Notes under the pieces: generated by a model
What the model was told of the DNA's origin: nothing
Databases searched by the model: none
What the model saw: the letters and a program-made list of their open reading frames with translations, nothing else
Program-made: the position numbers and the translations under genes
Origin: Ruegeria sp. Alg231-54
GTDB taxonomy: Bacteria > Pseudomonadota > Alphaproteobacteria > Rhodobacterales > Rhodobacteraceae
DNA: 64,000 nucleotides
NCBI RefSeq assembly: GCF_900143525.1
Contig: NZ_FREZ01000001.1
Coordinates: 816,445 to 880,444 of the forward strand
Direction of reading: 5' to 3'
Shown: positions 8,147-16,433 of the stretch, piece after piece
Layout: the number at the start of each line of letters is the position of its first letter
Numbering within the stretch: position 1 is the stretch's first letter

Positions 8147-8226
8147 GCCGGGTTGGTTGGTGCTGGATGTTGGACCCCGAACAAGCTAAGTTGACGCAAA
8201 CAAAAGACGACTGAGGATAATCGGCA

Positions 8227-9360
8227 GTGCAGTGCTTTCCAATTCGCTGGGTGCGAGGGGCCGCCCTTGTGGCTGTATGTAGCGTACTGGCCGCGTGCCA
8301 GCTCCCTAAATCTGGCCCCAACAAATCCGAAATTCTGGCCGGTTCAGTGAAAAATGGTGGCAATGCCTTTGTCGTCGAGGTGGATGACAGAGTCGCGCGC
8401 GCGACATCCAAAGTCCACCAATTCGGTTTTTCGTCTTCCTTCACCAGCGCGCAGAGCCTGACGGCGGATACCGTTCGCCCTGGCGACGTGTTGGGATTGA
8501 CGATCTGGGAAAACGTTGATGATGGTCTGCTGTCAGGTGACATCAGCTCTGCCACATCACTCAATGATGTACAGGTAGACGCTGATGGCTTCATCTTTGT
8601 GCCCTATGCAGGGCGTGTGCGCGCCTCTGGAAACACGCCCGAGCAACTGCGTCAAATAATTACTGAAAAATTGCAGGATCAGACACCTGACCCTCAAGTC
8701 GAAGTCCGTCGAGCTGCGGGAGATGGTGCGACCGTTTCACTAACAGGAAGCATTGGGTCGGCGGGGATCTATCCAATTGAACTTCCTACCCGTACCCTCT
8801 CAGGCATGCTGTCACGTGCAGGTGGCGTATCCGTTGGTTCCGACATAGCGGTTGTGACGCTACTCAGGGGCAACCAAAAAGGGACGGTCTGGTACGACGA
8901 TTTGTTCAGCAACCCAAAGCTGGATGTTGCTCTGCGTGGCGGCGATCGCATTTTGGTTGAAGCGGACAGCCGGTCGTACATTGCGCTTGGCGCAACCGGT
9001 GGCCAGTCCCGGGTTGCGTTTGACACCCAGGACCTTTCGGCGCTTGAAGCATTGGCGCAGGTTGGCGGATTGCTGCCCCTCTCCTCGGACCCGACCGGCA
9101 TTTTCGTGTTGCGAAAGGAACGTCAGGACATTGCTCGTTCAGTGATGGGGCGTTCGGACCTGCAGGGCGATCAGCGCATGATTTACCTGCTGAACCTGAC
9201 GGCCCCCAACGGGCTTTTCATTGCACGGGATTTCGTGATCCGCGACGATGACACAATCTATGTGACCGAAGCGCCATATGCGCAGTGGACAAAGTCTATT
9301 TCCCTGATCTCCGGCGGCCTTACACCGCTGGCCAATGTCGCCACGCTGACAGGCAACTGA
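8227..9360 (+). CDS. Outer-membrane polysaccharide export lipoprotein (Wza/KpsD-like)
   Basis: The N-terminus has a signal sequence ending in a lipobox (VLAAC, Cys about residue 24). The mature part carries a polysaccharide-export (Poly_export) domain (VRPGDVLGLTIWEN at about 84-97, VDADGFIFVPYAGRVRASG) and then SLBB-type beta-grasp repeats (VSLTGSIGSAGIYPI; SYIALGATGG). Such proteins form the outer-membrane channel for capsule or exopolysaccharide. The start is GTG at 8227 with GAGGA about 10 bases upstream; an internal GTG a few codons later is possible. Its TGA overlaps the ATG of kpsC (ATGA-like), so the two are coupled. Confidence 0.88.
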   Translation: MQCFPIRWVRGAALVAVCSVLAACQLPKSGPNKSEILAGSVKNGGNAFVVEVDDRVARATSKVHQFGFSSSFTSAQSLTADTVRPGDVLGLTIWENVDDGLLSGDISSATSLNDVQVDADGFIFVPYAGRVRASGNTPEQLRQIITEKLQDQTPDPQVEVRRAAGDGATVSLTGSIGSAGIYPIELPTRTLSGMLSRAGGVSVGSDIAVVTLLRGNQKGTVWYDDLFSNPKLDVALRGGDRILVEADSRSYIALGATGGQSRVAFDTQDLSALEALAQVGGLLPLSSDPTGIFVLRKERQDIARSVMGRSDLQGDQRMIYLLNLTAPNGLFIARDFVIRDDDTIYVTEAPYAQWTKSISLISGGLTPLANVATLTGN

Positions 9361-11357
9361 TGTCGCTTGAAACAACAGCCGGGTCTGAACGTACCCGGCT
9401 GCTTGTCTACAATGGTGGTTTCCTGACATCCCGCCGAATTCGTCGAATATTGTCCCTGTCCGGTTACGACATCCGGATTGGCCTGCCCAAAGACGGTGAT
9501 GCCGTCGGCGTTTGGGGCAACAGCCTGACGGCTTATCGCGGCCTTGCTGTTGCGGCTCGGAATAATGCCCCAGTGCTGCGCGTCGAAGACGCCTTTCTTC
9601 GGTCTTTGCATCCTGGCCGCAGCGGAGAGCCGCCACTTGGCCTGTTGCTTGATCGGTCCGGCTTACATTTCGATGCGGCTCAGGCGTCCGATCTGGAAAC
9701 GCTGTTGGGCACCGATCCCTTGGACGACACCGCCCTGCTGAACCGCGCACGGGGCGGGATTGAACGGATGCGCGACCTGCAACTTAGCAAATACTCGGCC
9801 TTTGATCTGACCGCTCCGCCCCCTGACCCCGGCTATGTACTGGTGGTGGATCAGGTTCGCGACGACGCAGCTGTGACGGCCAGCGCCGGGGATGCGGCCC
9901 GGTTTCGCGAAATGCTGGTCATGGCGCAGGAAGAGAATCCTGGCGCCAAAGTTCTGATCAAGACACATCCCGACACCATCGCCGGGCATCGTTCAGGCTA
10001 TTTCTCCACCGCTGACCAAACCGATCGCGTCTCGGTGATCAGCACACCGGTCAGCCCGTGGGCTTTGTTGGAAGGTGCGGTTGGCGTTTACACCTTGTCC
10101 TCACAGATGGGGTTCGAGGCGATATTGGCCGGACATAAGCCGCGTGTTTTTGGCCAGCCCTTCTATGCAGGTTGGGGACTGACGCAGGATGAAGCACACC
10201 TGCCACGCCGCCAACGCAACCTAACGCGCGCGCAATTGTTCGCTGCAGCGATGATCCTCTATCCGACCTGGTACGATCCATACCGGGACCAGCTGTGCGA
10301 GTTGGAAACCGTTCTGGACACGCTTGAGGCGAGAACCCGCGCCTGGCGGCAGGATCACAAGGGTTGGACGGCCTCGGGTATGCGCCTGTGGAAACGCAAA
10401 CACCTGCAACAGATGTTTGGGCGCGAAAAAACGATCCGCTTCACTGACGATCAGCCGGCGCAGTCAGATCGTCCTCATATGGTCTGGGCAAGTAAAGCCA
10501 GGGGCACGGAAAGTGCCGTCCGGGTCGAGGATGGCTTTCTACGCTCGCGCGGGCTGGGCGCAAAACTTGTACCGCCCGTGTCATTGGCAACGGACAATCA
10601 GGGGATCTATTACGACCCGACGCATCCCAGCCAACTGGAAGGGTTTATTGCCGCCCGGGAAACTCTGCGGCCAGATCAGGAATTGCGTGCCGAAAGGCTG
10701 ATCGCTCAAATCCTGTCCGCCCAAATCACCAAGTACAACACAGGGTTCGGCGCACCGAATTTGCCTGAGGGGCATCGCATACTCGTCCCCGGTCAGGTCG
10801 AAGACGATGCTTCGATCCAGTTGGGCACCAACACTGTTCGCACAAATGCTGATCTGTTGCGCGCCGTGCGCGAGGCAAACCCAAACGCCATTCTGATCTA
10901 CAAACCGCACCCCGATGTCGAAGCGGGCTTGCGCGATGGGGCAGTCGAGGCCGCAGACCTCGCCGATGTCATCGCCACTCAATGCGACCCGGCAGCCCTG
11001 CTGTCGCAGGTCCAGGAGGTCTGGACCATGACCTCTTTACTGGGGTTCGAAGCTTTGATGCGCGGTGTCAATGTGACCACCCTGGGCGCGCCTTTTTATG
11101 CGGGTTGGGGGCTGACGAACGATTTGGGAACCGTCCCAGTCCGCAGGGGCGCACGACCTACGGTTTTAGGTTTGGTTCACGCGGCGCTGATCGACTATCC
11201 CCGGTATTTGGACCCAGTGACAGGTGAGCCCTGCCCCGTAGAAGTCGCGGTTGAACGGCTGTCACAAGGTGCTGCACCCGCAGGCGGTCCACTGCTTCGA
11301 GTTCTGTCAAAACTACAAGGCGCATTCGCGACCCATGCACATATCTGGCGTCGTTAA
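9360..11357 (+). CDS. kpsC: KpsC-like dual-module capsule beta-Kdo transferase
   Basis: KpsC extends the poly-Kdo linker that joins group 2 type capsules to their lipid anchor, and has two glycosyltransferase modules. Both are visible here. VLRVEDAFLRSLHPG with FYAGWGLT lies in the first half; VRVEDGFLRSRGLGA with a second FYAGWGLT lies in the second. DDA and HPD motifs (VRDDAAVTAS, KTHPDT; VEDDASIQLG, KPHPDV) are duplicated in parallel. The 665 residues match the usual length. The ATG at 9360 overlaps the wza-like stop; an upstream in-frame ATG lies inside that gene and is rejected. The 3' end overlaps the convergent ribD by 4 bases, leaving no room for a terminator. Confidence 0.92.
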   Translation: MSLETTAGSERTRLLVYNGGFLTSRRIRRILSLSGYDIRIGLPKDGDAVGVWGNSLTAYRGLAVAARNNAPVLRVEDAFLRSLHPGRSGEPPLGLLLDRSGLHFDAAQASDLETLLGTDPLDDTALLNRARGGIERMRDLQLSKYSAFDLTAPPPDPGYVLVVDQVRDDAAVTASAGDAARFREMLVMAQEENPGAKVLIKTHPDTIAGHRSGYFSTADQTDRVSVISTPVSPWALLEGAVGVYTLSSQMGFEAILAGHKPRVFGQPFYAGWGLTQDEAHLPRRQRNLTRAQLFAAAMILYPTWYDPYRDQLCELETVLDTLEARTRAWRQDHKGWTASGMRLWKRKHLQQMFGREKTIRFTDDQPAQSDRPHMVWASKARGTESAVRVEDGFLRSRGLGAKLVPPVSLATDNQGIYYDPTHPSQLEGFIAARETLRPDQELRAERLIAQILSAQITKYNTGFGAPNLPEGHRILVPGQVEDDASIQLGTNTVRTNADLLRAVREANPNAILIYKPHPDVEAGLRDGAVEAADLADVIATQCDPAALLSQVQEVWTMTSLLGFEALMRGVNVTTLGAPFYAGWGLTNDLGTVPVRRGARPTVLGLVHAALIDYPRYLDPVTGEPCPVEVAVERLSQGAAPAGGPLLRVLSKLQGAFATHAHIWRR

Positions 11358-12454
11358 CGCAGCGCCCGCGCCCAACGGTGCATGACATCCGGCCCGATGA
11401 CCTGGGCCTCGATCAGCTCAAAACGCGGTGCATTGTCCAACTTGGCCAACCCCAGCGTGCCGATGGCAGATAACCCTTCGGCACCGATCGCAAGCCCGGC
11501 GGTGAACCCGACCAATTCATCGACCAAATCCGCAGCAAGCAGCGACGCGGCCAAAGCTGCCCCACCCTCGCAGAACACGCGGGTCAGACCTGCTTTACCC
11601 AACTGCTGCAACAAGTCCGCTGCATCGATCTGGTGATCGTCCAGCGCGCAAGGCAGCAGTTGCGCCCCAAGCCCTTCCCACGCACGGGCACGCTCGGCAT
11701 CCGGGGATGGGCCGTGACATAGCCAAACAGGAACCTCAGCAGCCGTGCGCGCCAGCTGCCCCAACAAAGGAATGTCCAAATGGCGCGAGACCACAATTCG
11801 CACAGGCTGAGCGTCGACCCCTATATCCCGAACGGTCAAGGATGGGTCATCGGCGCGCGCGGTGCCTGCCCCGACCATCACCGCATCATGACGCGCTCGC
11901 ATGGCATGCACCGCACGCCGCGCTTTTGGGCCGGTGATCCATTGACTGTGCCCCGTGGCGGTGGCGATGCGCCCATCAAAACTGCTGGCCAGTTTCAGGG
12001 TTACGAAAGGACGCCCCTGTTCGGTTTTCAGGAAGAACCCCGCAAGATCCAGGGCTGCCTGTTCGGCCAGAACACCGGTGACAACTTCGATCCCCGCCTC
12101 GCGCAGCATGGCAAAGCCTTGTCCTGCAACACGCGGATCGCTGTCTTCGATGGCCGCGACAACACGGGCCACACCGGCAGCGATCAGGGCCTCGGCGCAA
12201 GGGGGTGTTTTACCGTGGTGGGCGCAGGGTTCAAGCGTGACATAGACCGTGGCACCCCGCGCCGCGTCTCCGGCTTGAGCCAGCGCTTGCGGTTCGGCGT
12301 GCGGGCGGCCACCCGGCTGGGTCCAGCCGCGTCCCACAATGCGCCCGTCACGCACGATCACGCAACCGACGGCTGGGTTTGGCCAGCACGTCCCTTGACC
12401 GCGCCGCCCCAAAGACAGGGCAAGCGCCATGTATCGCTTATCTGTTTCGCTCAC
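11354..12454 (-). CDS. ribD: Riboflavin biosynthesis deaminase/reductase RibD
   Basis: RibD performs two steps: deamination of the GTP cyclohydrolase II product, then NADPH-dependent reduction of its ribose. The deaminase (residues 1-145) has zinc ligands H52-A-E54 and C77/C86 in [12 protein letters not shown]. The reductase (about 150-366) has [15 protein letters not shown] and [21 protein letters not shown]. The start is GTG at 12454, overlapping the nrdR stop (GTGA), so nrdR-ribD are translationally coupled. Length (366) is normal. Confidence 0.95.
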   Translation of the reverse strand: MSETDKRYMALALSLGRRGQGTCWPNPAVGCVIVRDGRIVGRGWTQPGGRPHAEPQALAQAGDAARGATVYVTLEPCAHHGKTPPCAEALIAAGVARVVAAIEDSDPRVAGQGFAMLREAGIEVVTGVLAEQAALDLAGFFLKTEQGRPFVTLKLASSFDGRIATATGHSQWITGPKARRAVHAMRARHDAVMVGAGTARADDPSLTVRDIGVDAQPVRIVVSRHLDIPLLGQLARTAAEVPVWLCHGPSPDAERARAWEGLGAQLLPCALDDHQIDAADLLQQLGKAGLTRVFCEGGAALAASLLAADLVDELVGFTAGLAIGAEGLSAIGTLGLAKLDNAPRFELIEAQVIGPDVMHRWARALR

Positions 12455-12921
12455 TCGTCCGTCGAAGGCTGCGGCGGGCGCAGTTCGTGGACAAACTCCT
12501 CGAAGTCATCGGCCGCCTGGAAATTCTTATATACGCTCGCAAAGCGAACATAGGCGACGGTGTCGATCCGCGCCAGAGCTTCCATGACGATCTCGCCAAT
12601 TTTGCTGGACGGGATATCGGTCTCGCCCATGCTTTCCAGGCGACGCACAATTCCAGAAATCATCTGGTCAATACGTTCCGGATCAATCGGGCGTTTCTGC
12701 ATCGAAATGCGGATCGAACGCTCCAACTTGTCCCGATCAAAATCTTCGCGTTTGCCGTTGGTTTTGATTACCACCAGATCGCGCAACTGGACACGTTCGT
12801 AGGTCGTAAACCGCCCCCCACACGCGGGACAGAACCGACGCCGACGAATGGCCGCATGGTCCTCTGCCGGGCGTGAATCTTTGACTTGAGTATCGATATT
12901 TCCGCAAAACGGGCAGCGCAT
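12451..12921 (-). CDS. nrdR: Transcriptional repressor NrdR
   Basis: NrdR represses ribonucleotide reductase genes through an ATP/dATP-sensing ATP-cone. The zinc ribbon is intact (C3, C6, C31, C34). The ATP-cone follows (about residues 47-137, [21 protein letters not shown]). At 156 residues it is of normal size. GAGGAG upstream of the ATG is a strong ribosome site. It heads the ribD transcript. Its upstream region contains a perfect DnaA box, but I see no clear NrdR box. Confidence 0.96.
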   Translation of the reverse strand: MRCPFCGNIDTQVKDSRPAEDHAAIRRRRFCPACGGRFTTYERVQLRDLVVIKTNGKREDFDRDKLERSIRISMQKRPIDPERIDQMISGIVRRLESMGETDIPSSKIGEIVMEALARIDTVAYVRFASVYKNFQAADDFEEFVHELRPPQPSTDE

Positions 12922-12974
12922 CCACCGTCTCCTCGTCCCTGGTTCCGCCTCTTTTTGTAAGCACTATGACTTAC

Positions 12975-12983
12975 TTATCCACA
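12975..12983 (+). promoter_or_regulatory. Perfect DnaA-box consensus upstream of nrdR
   Basis: TTATCCACA, the consensus R1-type DnaA box, lies 54 bases upstream of the nrdR start, in the spacer to the yjbQ 3' end. It could couple nrdR to replication initiation, but a single 9-mer can arise by chance. Confidence 0.4.
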
Positions 12984-13042
12984 ACTATAGGGTAGCCGCT
13001 AGGATTTGGGTAGTCGGAAATTTCCACCGCAAGATAAAGGGG

Positions 13043-13456
13043 TCAGGCGAAATGCGCCGCGACCTTTCGCACATGCGCTGCGGTGCGGTGTTCAAACAGG
13101 TAAATACCCTGCCATGTTCCCAGCACCGGTTGCCCCGCGGACACGGGAACAGAAAGCGATACAGGTAAAAGTGCCGCCTTGATATGTGCCGGCATGTCGT
13201 CGGGGCCTTCGTACGTATGGCGCAGATAGGCCATAACCGGGTTATCAGACGGCGGCACCAAACGTTCAAAAAAGGCCTGCAGATCTGTTTGCACCTCAGG
13301 ATCAGCGTTTTCCTGAATGGTCAGCGAACACGACGTATGCCGCACGAACAATGTCAGCAAACCATCGCCTGAGACCGAGTTAAGCCAGTTGCGCACGTCC
13401 CGGGTGAATTCGTACAACCCTGGTCCGTTCGTCGAAATAATAAACTCGGTCTGCAT
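13043..13456 (-). CDS. YjbQ family protein (UPF0047, secondary thiamine-phosphate synthase type)
   Basis: The 137 residues carry the UPF0047 signature near the C-terminus (VLGTWQGIYLFEHR) and the conserved TLFVRHTSCSLTIQENADPEV and HIKAALLPVSLSVPV segments. The fold forms trimers, and E. coli YjbQ has weak thiamine phosphate synthase activity; the true function is unsettled. The gene stands alone between nrdR and a secreted protein, all on the minus strand. Confidence 0.92.
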   Translation of the reverse strand: MQTEFIISTNGPGLYEFTRDVRNWLNSVSGDGLLTLFVRHTSCSLTIQENADPEVQTDLQAFFERLVPPSDNPVMAYLRHTYEGPDDMPAHIKAALLPVSLSVPVSAGQPVLGTWQGIYLFEHRTAAHVRKVAAHFA

Positions 13457-13474
13457 ATGGCGACCAGTCCTCGA

Positions 13475-13876
13475 TCAGTCGCGGAATGGGCGGATGTTGC
13501 AACGTCCGTTTGCCCCCTGAACCGACATGCTTTCGCCAGCCTTGAAACCGACTGAGATCGAACTGCTTTGCTGGGCAACGTTTGTAGGTTGCTGCAGCGA
13601 GAATTGAACAGCCGTGCGGCGGCCCGTTGCTTCGCTGGGACCATAGCCGCGCACCACATAAATACGTTGCTGCCAACCTGCACCCAAAGTCCGGCGCGCA
13701 AAGTCTGCAGCCGCGCACCAATACCCGTCCACGTCCTGACGGGCCCGCGGGATCACTTCGAACATATTGCTGTTGACGGCAACCGTCTGAAATCCGTTTC
13801 GCGCAGCCGAGGCCGACGATAGGGGCACAGACAGCAAGATCGCGGCAGAAACCGCAAATGTCATAACCTGTTTCAT
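13475..13876 (-). CDS. Small secreted protein of unknown function
   Basis: The 133-residue product starts with a clear signal peptide (MKQVMTFAVSAAILLSVPLS, cleavage likely after SASA). The mature domain of about 110 residues has two cysteines (in YWCAAADFARR and GRCNIRPF) that could form a disulfide across the domain, and a central RIYVVRGYGPSEATGRRT segment. I chose the ATG at 13876 because GAGAG lies 7 bases upstream; earlier ATGs at 13894 and beyond lack this. It resembles short periplasmic proteins common in roseobacters, but I can assign no function. Confidence 0.7.
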   Translation of the reverse strand: MKQVMTFAVSAAILLSVPLSSASAARNGFQTVAVNSNMFEVIPRARQDVDGYWCAAADFARRTLGAGWQQRIYVVRGYGPSEATGRRTAVQFSLQQPTNVAQQSSSISVGFKAGESMSVQGANGRCNIRPFRD

Positions 13877-13954
13877 AATCATACTCTCATTCATTTCGAG
13901 GTAATTTCTCAAATAGTATACATTCTTACCGGGCAAAGCTGGTTCACAATCAAT

Positions 13955-14503
13955 TCAGTCAACGCGGGTCCTCGCGTGATCGGACGTTAGCCAGCCCTGA
14001 TACCGGATCAAAGCCCCAACAAGCGGCATCCGGGCCGACACGTCAAACCGGAACCGTCCTTCATCATCCTGCCATTCCTCGGTCTTTGATTGCGGTAGAA
14101 GCACCTTCGGGAAAGGAACTCGCAACAGGCTGAGGCGCATGATCTGGATCTCTAACCTCTCGGGTACAAATACCGGCTTTAACCATACGGGGACCTGCCC
14201 AAACTGCTCGCAGACGCATCCCTGGTCCTGGTCCAAAGTCAGCCGCGATCGGGTGATGTGACCATCGAAATCGCGCGTCCATATCCAAGCGTTTCCCTCT
14301 TGCTCGACGCTGAGCCGCACCGGGATGTCGTCACCCCCGGACGGCATGCCGGCAAAGCGCAACGCGAGTTTGGCCAGCCACCCCTTGCCCGGCGTGACCG
14401 AGCATCGCCCGGAATAAAATCCGCCCGTGCTGTGCAAGGCTTGCAGTGCCTTGGGCAGGTTCGTGCCCACGGGCAAGGCTTGCATAAAGGGATCAGGGTG
14501 CAC
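13955..14503 (-). CDS. DUF4166 domain protein
   Basis: The 182 residues look like a DUF4166 protein: GGFYSGRCSVTPGKGWLAKLALRFAG early, an IPVRLSVEQEG...WIWTRDFDGH centre and a C-terminal FRFDVSARMPLVGALIRYQGWL. Function is unknown; related domains are often fused to oxidoreductase or DCC-type proteins. The start is GTG at 14503, preceded by GAGGGG, directly adjoining the stop of the DCC-family gene, so they form a two-gene unit. Confidence 0.75.
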   Translation of the reverse strand: MHPDPFMQALPVGTNLPKALQALHSTGGFYSGRCSVTPGKGWLAKLALRFAGMPSGGDDIPVRLSVEQEGNAWIWTRDFDGHITRSRLTLDQDQGCVCEQFGQVPVWLKPVFVPERLEIQIMRLSLLRVPFPKVLLPQSKTEEWQDDEGRFRFDVSARMPLVGALIRYQGWLTSDHARTRVD

Positions 14504-14938
14504 TCAGAACCCCTCAGGCAGAAAGCGAGCTTGCAGCGTTTTGTCTGGGATCATGCAGGTCGGCGAACGTCCGAAGACTGCATACCGGTTTCTGGCGATT
14601 ACGTAATACAGCGGGTCTTTGATGATGCGAGGAAGAAACCTGCAGATCGAAAGAACCCACCAAAACCCCGGCAACTTGCGCATCGCAGTTGCGAAAGCAT
14701 CCAACCGATGATGAACCACGCCATCGGTAACGACGAGATTGGTTTCAAAGTCCCGCGTCGGTAGTCCGAGGTGAGAATACAGCCTTTGCCCCAATGGCGA
14801 CTGCGCGGTGGCAAATTTGAACCGCTGCGCCTTGTCTCGCGCGACCATCAAACGAAAGAAGCCCGAACAGAGAACGCATTCGCCGTCAAAGACAATGAAA
14901 TCCTGACCATCTGCCGCATCGGTTGCCAGTGTGGTCAT
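14504..14938 (-). CDS. DCC-family thiol-disulfide oxidoreductase-like protein (DUF393)
   Basis: The 144-residue protein has the DxxCxxC motif of the family: FDGECVLCSGFFRLMVARD at about residues 15-33. FKFATAQSPLGQRL and a C-terminal DPLYYVIARNRYAVFG segment, typical of DUF393, follow. The ATG at 14938 gives a normal length; the open frame continues upstream but without family-like sequence. It directly precedes the DUF4166 gene. A redox role is suggested by the motif, but no substrate is known. The 264 bp between this gene and the divergent AraC gene should hold both promoters. Confidence 0.82.
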   Translation of the reverse strand: MTTLATDAADGQDFIVFDGECVLCSGFFRLMVARDKAQRFKFATAQSPLGQRLYSHLGLPTRDFETNLVVTDGVVHHRLDAFATAMRKLPGFWWVLSICRFLPRIIKDPLYYVIARNRYAVFGRSPTCMIPDKTLQARFLPEGF

Positions 14939-15202
14939 ATCAGTTACGCCTGCTAACCCATTTTGAAGCACATTCGCATCACTGCACATTCCGGGCAATG
15001 CGACACTGGGCCATCTTTGCGAATTGATATGTGTCGGGGAGCCGCGGGTCATCTGCGCGACAAGTTTCCTGGGCTCTGACCTCATCCCCACAAGGCTTAA
15101 CCCGACAGCACGCGGAAAATACGTATGACACCCAATGTAGTCTTGCGAAATTCTGCCATTGTTATTTGAATAGATGACAGCGGCCGGAACAAATGCCGCG
15201 AA

Positions 15203-16240
15203 ATGAAATACGCTGCTAACTCGGGTTTGAACATGGACGTCGATATTGCCCGCATTCAAGTGTTGTCCAAAACACTAGATCAAAGGGCAGAAGATCCTTC
15301 GATTGGTGATCGCGTGCTGGCCAAATCCGGTCTGAGCCGCAGCGACATTGCGCCACCTGCAACAGCCTATAGCGCGCACAAAGAGGCGTTGTTTGTCCGC
15401 TACGCCTGCGACGCGCTGAATGACATCACCTTTTCGGCCAGTGCTGGGCTTGGCTTCAGGTCGTCCTCCAGCCTGACGGCGTATATCAGCAAATACTCAC
15501 GCGATCTGAAGCAAGTGGTCGAAAACTCGTCGCGGTTTCACGGGATGATCGACCCGGCTTTGTACTTCAGCCTGCGCGTTTCCGGAAACTTTGCTTCAAT
15601 CGAAGCCGACTGGAAGGATGCCAGTTTTGCCCGATATCACCGTCGAACCGAATTTTTGATTTTCGCGGCCCTCGCCCGCATACGCTCGTTAACGCAGACA
15701 AGTTTTTTTCCTATCGAAATCCGCTTTCAGCACGAGGTCGGCGAAGCCAGAAAAGAGTTTCAGAAATTAGCGGGCTTTCCTGTGTCCTTTGGTGCAGAAC
15801 GGTTGGAAATTATACTGACGCTGTCCTCATTGGATCTGCCGGTGCCGACATATGACCCCTCCCTGCGCGAGCATCTTCTGTCATATGGCGACAGGGTTCA
15901 GGCAAAAAGTGACCAGCCTGCGCAAAAACTCAGGGCGCAAGTCGAGGGGCTGATCACCCGGTCGATGCCCGGCGCGATTATTCAGGCGGACGACGCAGCC
16001 TCGAACCTTGGGATGAGTCCGCGCACGTTTGCCAGACGGTTGAACAATGAAGGGACAAGCTATCGTGAGATTGTCGAAGACCTGAGGTGCGATTTGGCGC
16101 AGACCTTTATCACCAACGGGATGCCTCTGTCGGAAATCGCCTATTCTCTGGGCTATGCGGATCAACCTGCGTTCTCGACAGCGTTCAAACGCTGGACCGG
16201 TCAGGCGCCCAGCACGTTCCGCACCCGGTTGGAACCATAA
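15203..16240 (+). CDS. AraC-family transcriptional regulator with arabinose-binding-like N-terminal domain
   Basis: The 345-residue protein has an N-terminal domain of the OruR/VirS type (about residues 30-210, with YISKYSRDLKQVVENSSRFHG). A C-terminal AraC double helix-turn-helix follows (about 240-340): AASNLGMSPRTFARRLNNEG, then PLSEIAYSLGYADQPAFSTAFKRWTG. The second ATG (15233) is also possible as a start; neither has a strong ribosome site. It is divergent from the DCC/DUF4166 pair and may regulate it. The effector is unknown. Confidence 0.87.
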   Translation: MKYAANSGLNMDVDIARIQVLSKTLDQRAEDPSIGDRVLAKSGLSRSDIAPPATAYSAHKEALFVRYACDALNDITFSASAGLGFRSSSSLTAYISKYSRDLKQVVENSSRFHGMIDPALYFSLRVSGNFASIEADWKDASFARYHRRTEFLIFAALARIRSLTQTSFFPIEIRFQHEVGEARKEFQKLAGFPVSFGAERLEIILTLSSLDLPVPTYDPSLREHLLSYGDRVQAKSDQPAQKLRAQVEGLITRSMPGAIIQADDAASNLGMSPRTFARRLNNEGTSYREIVEDLRCDLAQTFITNGMPLSEIAYSLGYADQPAFSTAFKRWTGQAPSTFRTRLEP

Positions 16241-16401
16241 GACAATCTGGGTGGCCGGGGGTCGTCTGCGGCACAGCCTCGCCCCGGCCTGTCCCATGAG
16301 TGGACAAATCAGAAATAGGGACCACAACGTCGCTTGCCTTGTGAGTTCTCGCCAATTTGAGGTTTGAACCGGTCACCGTGATCATCGCGTGAACGGATAA
16401 G

Positions 16402-16431
16402 AAAAAGGCGCCTCAATCGAGGCGCCTTTTT
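16402..16431. terminator. Strong bidirectional intrinsic terminator between AraC gene and rpoD
   Basis: A perfect 13 bp inverted repeat, AAAAAGGCGCCTC (16402-16414) and GAGGCGCCTTTTT (16419-16431), encloses a 4-base AATC loop. A-rich and T-rich arms give a U-tail in both directions. It lies 3 bases past the rpoD stop and about 160 bases past the AraC gene stop. Confidence 0.93.
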
Positions 16432-16433
16432 GA

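Noticed and set aside
12922-13042. NrdR box upstream of nrdR
   Set aside because: Only a short ACTATAG-like piece is present; the full 16 bp palindromic pair is absent.
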